NCBI GenBank assembly: GCA_963675995.2
Contig: CAXXIY010000002.1
Span: forward strand, 2,914,001 to 2,978,000
From: JAAFHB01 sp963675995
GTDB lineage: Bacteria > Bacteroidota > Bacteroidia > Bacteroidales > Prolixibacteraceae
Length of the DNA: 64,000 nt
Direction: 5' to 3'
The notes below the pieces were generated by a model. That model worked only from the letters and a program-made list of their open reading frames with translations, did not search any database and was not told the origin of the DNA. A program made the translations under genes and the position numbers. This document shows positions 25,388 through 33,029 of the stretch, one piece after another (the stretch's first letter is position 1; every line of letters begins with the position of its first letter).

Positions 25388-26878
25388 ATGGAAAACTTTA
25401 ACAATCAGCGTAGAAACTTTTTGAAAAACTGTGCAATCGCAACTTCAGGAATCTCCATTCTACCAAGCACCACAGTTAGCGGTTTAGGTCATAAAGCTCC
25501 AAGCGATAAGATGAATATTGTCGGTATAGGTGTTGGCGGTAAAGGACACCCAAACCTTGTTGGAATGTCGCAGGAAAATATTATTGGTTTATGTGATGTA
25601 GACTGGAAATATGCTGACAAGTGTTTTAAAGAATTTCCCAATGCAAAAAAATTCTGGGATTGGCGTAAGATGTTTGATGAACTGGGTAGTTCAATTGATG
25701 GGGTGATGATCGCAACTGCGGACCATTCACATGCCACAGTAGCAGCAAATGCAATATCACTTGGGAAGCACGTCTATTGCCAAAAACCACTCACCCATTC
25801 CGTTTATGAATCACGATTATTGACAAAGCTGGCAGCCAAACATAAGGTGGCAACCCAGATGGGGAATCAGGGAAATTCTGGTGATGGGGTCCGTCAGCTT
25901 TGTGAATGGATTTGGAATGGCGAAATTGGTGAAGTAAAAGAGGTACATGCATGGACTGATCGTCCTATATGGCCACAAGGACTCCAGCGTCCGACCCAGG
26001 TAATGCCAACGCCTAAGACTTTGGACTGGAATCTATTTATTGGTACTGCTCCCATGCGACCCTATAATGACATTTATACCCCCTGGAATTGGCGTGGGTG
26101 GTGGGATTTCGGAACCGGAGCTTTCGGGGATATGGCCTGCCATGTTTTGGATCCTGTTTATCAATCGCTTAAACTAGGTTATCCTGAAAAGGTCCGGGGA
26201 AGCTCTACTGCAATTAATAGTGAATCAGCCCCTCAGGCTGAGACCGTCGAGTTTACATTTCCTGCCCGCGACAATCTGAAAAAAGTGGCTATGCCGGCAG
26301 TTAAAGTTTATTGGTATGACGGGGGTTTGTTACCCAATGCATCTGCACTTCTTCCTGAGGGTGAGAACCTTATGGCTGACGGACTTGGTGGATGCATATT
26401 TATAGGATCGAAAGACACCTTAATTTGCGGATGTGGAGGTTTCAAAAGCCGTCTGGTTTCGGGCAGAATACCAACCGTTACACCCTATTTGCGACGTATC
26501 CCCGGAGCCATCGGGTATGTCGACGGACCTCACGAAAAGGACTGGATACGTGCATGTAAAGAATCACCTGAAAACAGGATGGAAGGCACATCAAATTTTG
26601 CCTATTCAGGTCCGTTTAACGAAATGGTATTGCTTGGTGTTTTAGCCATCAGACTTCAAGGATTGAACAAATCGCTTAAATGGGATGCAGAAAAGATGGC
26701 AATAACGAATATTTCTGCAACTGAAGAATTGAAAATAATGACTTTAAATGAGTTTAAAGTGATCGATGGCCATCCACATTTTAATAAACAATTTACCAGA
26801 TTCAACGCATTGGAACAAGCCAATGAGTATATTCGGCATACCTATCGGGAAGGGTGGAATTTACCGGCAATGCCATAA
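25388..26878 (+). CDS. Gfo/Idh/MocA-family oxidoreductase with Tat-type leader
   Basis: A 496-residue NAD(P)-binding oxidoreductase. The N-terminus (QRRNFLKNCAIATSG) is a twin-arginine-type signal, so it is probably folded with its cofactor and exported. The Rossmann motif is GVGGKGHP (about 50-57), then the family signature GKHVYCQKPLTHS with the catalytic-type Lys. The C-terminal domain includes WNWRGWWDFGTGAFGDMACH, typical of the secreted branch found in Bacteroidota glycan loci, where members may oxidise a sugar or act by redox-cycling glycosidase chemistry. The substrate is unknown. A second, shorter member lies in the other locus. Confidence 0.85.
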   Translation: MENFNNQRRNFLKNCAIATSGISILPSTTVSGLGHKAPSDKMNIVGIGVGGKGHPNLVGMSQENIIGLCDVDWKYADKCFKEFPNAKKFWDWRKMFDELGSSIDGVMIATADHSHATVAANAISLGKHVYCQKPLTHSVYESRLLTKLAAKHKVATQMGNQGNSGDGVRQLCEWIWNGEIGEVKEVHAWTDRPIWPQGLQRPTQVMPTPKTLDWNLFIGTAPMRPYNDIYTPWNWRGWWDFGTGAFGDMACHVLDPVYQSLKLGYPEKVRGSSTAINSESAPQAETVEFTFPARDNLKKVAMPAVKVYWYDGGLLPNASALLPEGENLMADGLGGCIFIGSKDTLICGCGGFKSRLVSGRIPTVTPYLRRIPGAIGYVDGPHEKDWIRACKESPENRMEGTSNFAYSGPFNEMVLLGVLAIRLQGLNKSLKWDAEKMAITNISATEELKIMTLNEFKVIDGHPHFNKQFTRFNALEQANEYIRHTYREGWNLPAMP

Positions 26879-26886
26879 CTCTGAAA

Positions 26887-27460
26887 ATGATAAAAATAAT
26901 TGCCTTAGCGTTTGTAATTATCGTGCTTTTCCCTGAAAAGTACCTGGTGGCCCAGATCAGAATTTTAAGAAATGAAATTTCATTAAATGGAGCGTGATAG
27001 ATTGAAGAGAGTTTTGACTCAATGGATGTACCCAAAAAATTCAATCACAAGGTAACTGTTCCCGGTCTTGTCAATATGTCAATTCCTTCGTTTCCAAATG
27101 CGGATGAATATAATTCCCCGGAAATGGCATGGGATAGAATAAATATAGTCAAACCAAGTGTTTATAATCCCACGGCAGGCGGTTCAAATTAGAAAAGAAA
27201 TTTTTTCTGATACCGAAGAAGTTTTGTTGTTGATAAAACAACTCAAAAAGCTTTCCTGAAAGTAAACAAAGCCCAGTTCGGTCCTAATGTATGGCTCAAT
27301 GGACACCTGTTGGGTGAAAACTATGGCTGCTACACCTCGAAAACATAGGATGCAACAAGTTCAATAAAATTCACCCAAATTTCGGATCGATCCACACTTT
27401 TCCAGCCAAAAGAAACGCGAAAGCGAAAAGTACACCTCGGCTTCCGCAATTCAAAGTATA
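26887..27460 (+). pseudogene. decayed GH2-like glycosidase N-terminus
   Basis: Reading from the ATG at 26887 gives a signal-peptide-like start (MIKIIALAFVIIVLF) and then EISLNGA followed by TGA and TAG where Trp and Gln are expected (26995-27000). GH2-type jelly-roll text continues in the same frame (KVTVPGLVNMS, VWLNGHLLGENYGCYT). Further in-frame stops lie at 27190, 27208 and 27346. It resembles the sugar-binding domain of beta-galactosidase/glucuronidase proteins. The barrel is missing, and the frame runs straight on into a fucosidase-like part, so a deletion may have joined two genes. Confidence 0.7.
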
Positions 27461-27467
27461 TACCTAA

Positions 27468-28390
27468 GATCGGAGCTAAGTTCAATGCCCGGGAATGAGG
27501 CGATCAATTGGTTGCCGGTAACCTCGACAGCATTGTTTTCGTTGCCAAGGACTTGTACTGTTATTTGTATTACCCCGGCAAATATGGTCCAGTGCACCCC
27601 GATCTCTCATTCGATTGACTGGGTAAACAGGTTAAAGCAAGTCGTGATCAAAACATAATTTTTGATGCCTATTACTGCACTGCCTGGGATAATTATCTGG
27701 CAGACAAGCATCCGGGATGGAACATGCGTAAACGCGATGGATCAGATTATCGTCCAAATGCAGGAGAAACACCGGTATGGACCGCTTTATGTTTGGGGAA
27801 CAATGATTTTTTTGACCTGATGTCGCAACACTTCACGGAGTTTGTATCCAACTATGATGTCGACCGTGCCTGGCTCGATAGAGTCAGGTCCATTACTGAC
27901 GAATGTTACTGTGAAGCATGTATCCGAAAGATTAAAGCCAACGGAAAGGATCCTTTTGATAGAAATGTTCAACGGCAACTTCAGAACAAGAATTTCATCG
28001 CGGGATGAAGGAGCTGGTCCATGGGATAAAACCAGCCTGTCAGGTTGACTTTAATGATGCAGGAATGGGCAAGGTGAGCGAGCGGGCTCAGTATCCTGAC
28101 AATATCGACATCGAAGCTTTGCCAACCGGAGAGTGGGGATATTTTTTATGCACCTGCCACATCATTGACACAACTTGGTGAACCTTTGTTTCAGCGGAGT
28201 GCCGAACATTATACAAGTCATTAACAATCTCCGTTCGATCATGTGACAGCCTATTCCGTTTTAGCAACAAGTGGGAAACTGGGTCTGATTGGCTTTCCGA
28301 ATGGGAGTAAAGGTTACTGGATTTACAGAGAACCATTTATCCACATGGTTAATGCGCTACTCCCCTGCCAACTGGTTGAAACATTTGTTT
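27468..28390 (+). pseudogene. decayed alpha-L-fucosidase-like gene
   Basis: The frame of the preceding remnant continues as CYLYYPGKYGPVHPDLSFD, then after a TGA (27616, likely from TGG) as IIFDAYYCTAWDNYLADKHP and DECYCEACIRKIKANGKDPF. This is the wording of fucosidase-like barrel proteins common in Bacteroidota. The frame shifts near 28000 (next piece GMKELVHGIKPACQVDFND, then DIEALPTGEWGYF) and again near 28160; the last recognisable piece is TAYSVLATSGKLGLIGFPNG. A TGA also lies at 27496. An ATG-started ORF at 27724 is only a fragment. The function is lost. Confidence 0.75.
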
Positions 28391-28644
28391 TGAGCTAGTT
28401 TTGGAATTATTAATAACTTAAAACCTTAAACAGGAGTCACTCCGACTCGGATTATCTTGAAAACTTAAAGATTTTCAATGAATTGTTTAATGCAGTGAAG
28501 GATTTTCCTACTGGAATAACCCTTCAAAAATTGAGTTCCAGATAAAAGCCTTTGAGGCGAGATCTGACAAAGAGCGCCATCAAATTTCGAATAGGAAAGT
28601 AATGATGTTGGCTTACAAATCAGCTGTTGAACATCGTTTCCTCT
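28391..28644. other. gene-free stretch with possible coding remnants
   Basis: No intact gene. On the plus strand two short pieces look protein-like in different frames (DYLENLKIFNELFNAVKDFP, then IKAFEARSDKERHQ), suggesting another decayed gene that I cannot name. No terminator for the minus-strand operon ending here was seen. Confidence 0.25.
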
Positions 28645-30090
28645 TTAAGGCTCCATCCAAAGCACCGAATTATTGGTCCCATACTCATTTTGTTCATAGA
28701 GCTTATTCTCCGGGTCGATGATCCACGTTCCATCAATGATGAATTTATAGGTGTATTTCCCGGGACGAAGATAAAGCGGAAAGATCCATTTTCCATCGTG
28801 CCAGATCATCCTGTAACCATCTTTATTCCATCCGTTAAAACTCCCTGCTACAATCACCTTTCTGGCATCAGGATATTTGGACAACTCGAAGAGATGATTG
28901 GCTTTCAATGCGATAAATGAATTTCGAATCCCATTTTTTTCGGTCATAAACGGATTTACCGGATCGATCATCCACAATCCATCAACGATAAATTTGTATT
29001 CATAATTTCCGGCGGATAGTACATAGGGTAGCTGCCACCCTTTTTCAGTCCGATCCATCACCAGCTCTTCAGTATTCCAGTTGTTGAAATTGCCGGCAAG
29101 AACGACTCTTTTTTCATTTGTAAATCCATCCATTTTAAACAGATACGGCTCCCCGATTGCGATGAAAGAGTTGAGATTTCCACGGCCATCGTTCCTGATG
29201 GTTTTATTGCAGGGGTCGGTCATCCACTTACCATCGACCAAAAATTTATACGCATAGGTCCCGTCCCTAAGGTAAACCGGTAAAGACCACCCTCCCGCAG
29301 TTTTATTCATCATTATTCCCTTAGGATTCCAATTGGTGAAATTTCCAGTGACCACTACTTTTCCGGCATTTTTAAATCCATTCAATTCGAACAGGTGGTT
29401 GGAGCAATAAATTACTGAATTGTATCCACCCTCTCCGTCCCGTTCGCGCAACTTATTATTTGGGTCAGTTATCCATTTGCCGTCAACAATGTATTTGTAG
29501 GTGTATTTGCCGGATTTAAGGTTAATATCGGCCATCCATCCGTCATTTACGCGCTTCATTGGTGTACTTTTAGGATTCCATCCGTTAAAGGTACCCGATA
29601 TACAGACTTTTTGTGCGGTTATATATGCCGGCAGATAAAATTGTGCCTTATTCCCGTTATAGATAAATACATAAGGCAGTTGCAGATTGTTTGCTCCAAA
29701 AACAACCGATTCTTCAGCTGAATTTCCACTGAAATTCATCCATTTGTCGATCATCATGAAAACGTCGTTCACATTAAGCGTTTTATCAGCTTTGGAGTCG
29801 ATTGGTTTGGAAAGTTCCACAAGGTTTGTGTTCACCTTTTTAACTTTCCATATCTCGTTTGCTAAATTCAGATCACTCTTTCCATGGTAAAGCTGAGAAA
29901 TCAATGTACTGTCGAGATCAAAAAGGGCGGAGAGCTCCTTCTGCTCCTTTTCTGTCCATTTTAAATTGATAGTGAAGATAATCCTTCCATTTTCAATCCG
30001 ACAAACCTTTTCAGGATTAAACTGAGCCTGAGCAGTCCCAAAACCAATCAGACCGACTAACAGCAGGGTATAACGTATGATTGTCTTCAT
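28645..30090 (-). CDS. secreted protein with four tandem glycogen-binding (CBM48/AMPK1-type) domains
   Basis: A 481-residue protein with a signal peptide (about 1-22). After a 120-residue N-terminal part of unknown fold come four similar domains at about 148-228, 232-311, 316-395 and 399-479. Each has the core pattern (V)xGxFNGWNP ... GKYTYKYIVDGKWITDP, as in AMPK beta-subunit and CBM48 modules that bind alpha-glucans. No catalytic domain is attached. It is the last gene of a five-gene run and overlaps the protease gene upstream by 4 bp. A role in holding glycogen/starch or in presenting domains for protein contact is inference. Confidence 0.8.
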   Translation of the reverse strand: MKTIIRYTLLLVGLIGFGTAQAQFNPEKVCRIENGRIIFTINLKWTEKEQKELSALFDLDSTLISQLYHGKSDLNLANEIWKVKKVNTNLVELSKPIDSKADKTLNVNDVFMMIDKWMNFSGNSAEESVVFGANNLQLPYVFIYNGNKAQFYLPAYITAQKVCISGTFNGWNPKSTPMKRVNDGWMADINLKSGKYTYKYIVDGKWITDPNNKLRERDGEGGYNSVIYCSNHLFELNGFKNAGKVVVTGNFTNWNPKGIMMNKTAGGWSLPVYLRDGTYAYKFLVDGKWMTDPCNKTIRNDGRGNLNSFIAIGEPYLFKMDGFTNEKRVVLAGNFNNWNTEELVMDRTEKGWQLPYVLSAGNYEYKFIVDGLWMIDPVNPFMTEKNGIRNSFIALKANHLFELSKYPDARKVIVAGSFNGWNKDGYRMIWHDGKWIFPLYLRPGKYTYKFIIDGTWIIDPENKLYEQNEYGTNNSVLWMEP

Positions 30091-31100
30091 TTTTCTTCCC
30101 TTTTAGTAAAACGAATACCAAACTGTTTCTTCACAAAGTTAATACAAACAATCCCCTGTTCAAGAAAATTGTAGCCAAGCATTCCGTCGACTTTTGTCCC
30201 GTAAGCATCACTTAGGGCATCAAGATTGGTAATAATGGTTTCCATCTCCCTGATCCGGATCTCTCCAAGAGAAAAATCGTTCATCCGTCCGAACAAGACT
30301 TCGGAACTGGCAGAACCTGCACCTTTTAAGGCGGAACGTCGCGTAATGGTGAGGGTATTCAGAATACTTTTGTTTGAATCACTGCTGATAGCATTCGTCT
30401 CAGCCCCGGTATCAAAACAGAAACTGAGATTTTTCCCTGCTATTTTCCCTTTTAAAAACAGGATATTGGAATTATTCTCAAATCGCTGAACATATTCGGC
30501 TTTAAATTCTGCACTGGCACTGTTTATTCTTTTTCCGGACTTGTCGATCCGGATCAATACAAGTTGATTATTTTTTGAATCAATTACGATTTCCAGTTTT
30601 TTCATCATGCTGAACCCAATGAGACCAAGAATTTTGATACCTCTTCGGTTTTCGATATGGCCGAGATTTGCAACATCAGCTCTTACATTTTTGTAGGCTA
30701 ACCCGGGAAGTTCAATCCTGTTGACGGAAATCTGCTCAACCACTCCTACAGCACCCGTGATACCGTTTGAGATAGTACCTCCAGTTTTTACATGATCTCT
30801 GAAATAGGTGGCATTAAGAACCAGTCCATTGGCACCTGTATCGAAGACCAGATTTCCCACTTGGTCATCCACCCTGGCCTCGATAACAAACAATCTTCCC
30901 GCCCTTTTCAACGGAATGACCACCGAATCAGTACTTAGGTTGAATTCAGGAGTGTAGGTGATTGATTGTGATGAAATAAAAGTATAACAGACAGGCAATG
31001 GAATTGTACTTGCTGATGCAATGGGAGGGAGTGTAGCAGGAGCGACAACTAAAAGCAGGATGAATAACTTGCAGTATTTTATCACTCCCATTTCCATCAA
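30087..31100 (-). CDS. exported two-domain retropepsin-like aspartyl protease
   Basis: A 337-residue protein with an N-terminal hydrophobic leader (about 9-30). It contains two copies of the aspartyl protease motif: D87 in VFDTGANGLVL and D230 in CFDTGAETNAI, each followed by a hydrophobic-Gly segment (KILGLIGFSMM, DGMLGYNFL). This is the clan AA arrangement in which both lobes supply one Asp within a single chain. Such proteins are expected in the periplasm or anchored by an uncleaved leader. The target is unknown. It lies 12 bp after the archaemetzincin gene and overlaps the CBM48 gene by 4 bp, so the products are probably made together. Confidence 0.82.
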   Translation of the reverse strand: MMEMGVIKYCKLFILLLVVAPATLPPIASASTIPLPVCYTFISSQSITYTPEFNLSTDSVVIPLKRAGRLFVIEARVDDQVGNLVFDTGANGLVLNATYFRDHVKTGGTISNGITGAVGVVEQISVNRIELPGLAYKNVRADVANLGHIENRRGIKILGLIGFSMMKKLEIVIDSKNNQLVLIRIDKSGKRINSASAEFKAEYVQRFENNSNILFLKGKIAGKNLSFCFDTGAETNAISSDSNKSILNTLTITRRSALKGAGSASSEVLFGRMNDFSLGEIRIREMETIITNLDALSDAYGTKVDGMLGYNFLEQGIVCINFVKKQFGIRFTKREEK

Positions 31101-31112
31101 AAAAAATTTGTA

Positions 31113-31664
31113 CTAAATTAAATATTTTTCCATATTTGATTCCAGCTGGGAGCTGCAATTGTGACAGAAATGTTGTTTTTTTTGATCAACATCTTCAACA
31201 TAGGTACTTGATCTCATAACGCATGTTGTTGTATTACAATGAATTAGTCCGAATGTGTGACCCAATTCATGAATAACCTCCTTCCTGAAACGATCGAGCA
31301 GGAAACGGTTATTGCCACTGATTCCATAATGTTCGTTGCTGAACCTATAAAGTGAGGCAATCCCACTTTGGCCATTCAGAAAGGCTTGTCCGAAAATGTA
31401 AGTAAGAATTGGAATAAAAAGATCTACATTAAACAATCCCAGGGTTTTGAAAGAATTTGGAAACGACAATGAATCAACCATTTTTAATAGATTGTTTCCA
31501 TTATATTGTCTGCGGGGCGCATCGTAATATTCACCCAAATCAATATGGCCATCTCTGAGGGAAACCGGGCAATGAAATTCTGATCGCACTGCTATTGCGA
31601 CATTTTCAAGAAAATCTTTCTCAAACTGGCCAAAAGAGACTAAGGTGATTGTTGGCAGACTCAT
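31113..31664 (-). CDS. archaemetzincin-family zinc metalloprotease
   Basis: A 183-residue protein without a leader, so probably cytoplasmic. The full archaemetzincin signature is present: H132, H136 and H142 with catalytic E133 in HELGHTFGLIH, then C143, C148, M150 and the pair C167/C170, which form the extra structural zinc site. In this run the spacing M-to-CxxC is 16 residues. The family is mainly archaeal and eukaryotic with scattered bacterial members; substrates are poorly known. It lies 9 bp after the regulator gene and 12 bp before the aspartyl protease gene. Confidence 0.88.
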   Translation of the reverse strand: MSLPTITLVSFGQFEKDFLENVAIAVRSEFHCPVSLRDGHIDLGEYYDAPRRQYNGNNLLKMVDSLSFPNSFKTLGLFNVDLFIPILTYIFGQAFLNGQSGIASLYRFSNEHYGISGNNRFLLDRFRKEVIHELGHTFGLIHCNTTTCVMRSSTYVEDVDQKKQHFCHNCSSQLESNMEKYLI

Positions 31665-31673
31665 TACGCAATG

Positions 31674-33017
31674 TTACTGCTCCGCAGATTTTAAATCGTA
31701 TTTCTTGATCTTATTGTAAAGCGTTACCCGGTCAACCTTTAGTGCCTTCGCAGCGCGGGATATATTCCAGTTGTATTTATTAAGAATCTGAAGAATAAAA
31801 GCCTTTTCAAAATCATCCAGACTTTCAGTTGAATTATTGACCATTGTTTTTTCCAATGGAAGATCTTTCAGGCTGATTCTTTTACCATCACCAACAACAA
31901 TAGCCCGTTCGATCATATTTTCAAGTTCGCGAACATTCCCCGGATAACTAAATTCCATCAAGCGTTTTAAAGCCGACGGATCAATAGTTGCAGGCGGCTT
32001 ATTCATTGAGGTACAGTATTTGTTGATAAAATAGTCGACCAGTAAAGGGATGTCGGCAAGTCGGTCGCGTAAAGGGGGAATGTGAATGTTGACCACATTT
32101 AACCGGTAAAAGAGATCCTCCCTGAATGTTCCCTGTTCAACCATGTTTTTCAAATCCTTATTTGTGGCGCAAATCACCCTGAAATCTGAGCTGATCTCCT
32201 TGTTTCCGCCTACCCTTACAAAAGTTTTAGATTCGAGTACGCGCAGCAGCTCCACCTGCATTTTCGACGAAATAGTGGCAATTTCGTCGAGGAAAATAGA
32301 TCCGCTGTCAGCCATTTCGAATCGCCCCTTGCGGTTATACATGGCCCCGGTAAATGCACCCTTTTCGTGTCCAAACAACTCGCTTTCGAGAAGACTCTCG
32401 GTCAGAGCGCCGCAGTGAACACTGACAAATGGAAAGAATTTACGTGGAGAATTGGCATGAATTGCCCTGGCAACAAGTTCCTTCCCGGTTCCACTTTCTC
32501 CTGAAATAATCACTGATGAATTGGTTTGCGCCACACTTTCAACTTCCCGGAGCATATCTTTCATCGCATTGCTATTTCCGATCAGATCCTCGACATTCTC
32601 AAGTGAAACTACTTTCTTTTTTAGTGTCTCGTTTTCATCAACCAACGAAATTTGTTTGGTTGCATTTCGAATCAAATGGGTTAGATCGTCAGGATCAAAT
32701 GGTTTCGTAACATAGTCATAAGCTCCGTCTTTTAGGGCTTTAACAGCAGTATCCACTGTGGCAAATGCAGTCATTACAATTACAACAGCCTCCGGTTTGA
32801 TCGATTTTATTCTTCGGAGCATTTCAAGTCCATCCATCCCTGGCATTTTAATATCAGCCAGGATAATGTCAAATTGATCCGATTCAAGCAGTGTAAGCGC
32901 TTTTTTCGCATTCTCTGCTGATTCGACGTGGAACCCATCCTCGAGAAACCAGTTATACAAAGAATCTCTGACCGATTCTTCATCGTCAACAATTAATATA
33001 GATATTTTTCTGGACAT
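31674..33017 (-). CDS. NtrC-family sigma-54-dependent response regulator
   Basis: A 447-residue transcription activator. The receiver domain (1-120) has acidic pocket D11/D12, phosphoacceptor D55 (ILADIKMPGMDG) and K105. The AAA+ domain (about 145-375) has Walker A GESGTGKE at 173-180 and the sigma-54 contact loop GAFTGA at 220-225. The Fis-type helix-turn-helix (about 400-440) ends AKALKVDRVTLYNKIKKY. It should bind an upstream enhancer and open sigma-54 promoters. The kinase gene lies 12 bp upstream; the only good sigma-54 promoter found in the neighbourhood precedes the binding-protein/GcvH-like gene at 36844. Confidence 0.93.
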   Translation of the reverse strand: MSRKISILIVDDEESVRDSLYNWFLEDGFHVESAENAKKALTLLESDQFDIILADIKMPGMDGLEMLRRIKSIKPEAVVIVMTAFATVDTAVKALKDGAYDYVTKPFDPDDLTHLIRNATKQISLVDENETLKKKVVSLENVEDLIGNSNAMKDMLREVESVAQTNSSVIISGESGTGKELVARAIHANSPRKFFPFVSVHCGALTESLLESELFGHEKGAFTGAMYNRKGRFEMADSGSIFLDEIATISSKMQVELLRVLESKTFVRVGGNKEISSDFRVICATNKDLKNMVEQGTFREDLFYRLNVVNIHIPPLRDRLADIPLLVDYFINKYCTSMNKPPATIDPSALKRLMEFSYPGNVRELENMIERAIVVGDGKRISLKDLPLEKTMVNNSTESLDDFEKAFILQILNKYNWNISRAAKALKVDRVTLYNKIKKYDLKSAEQ

Positions 33018-33029
33018 GATCTAATTGCT

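Noticed and set aside
26887..28006. Stop-codon recoding (TGA=Trp, TAG=Gln) to explain the interrupted frame
   Set aside because: All neighbouring genes, including adjacent secreted enzymes, use TGG and CAG normally and end at ordinary stops; frameshifts appear after 28000, so decay is simpler.
28428..28436. TTAAACAGG as a second enhancer site for the sigma-54 regulator
   Set aside because: Only one arm is present, it lies downstream of the operon, and no -24/-12 promoter follows.
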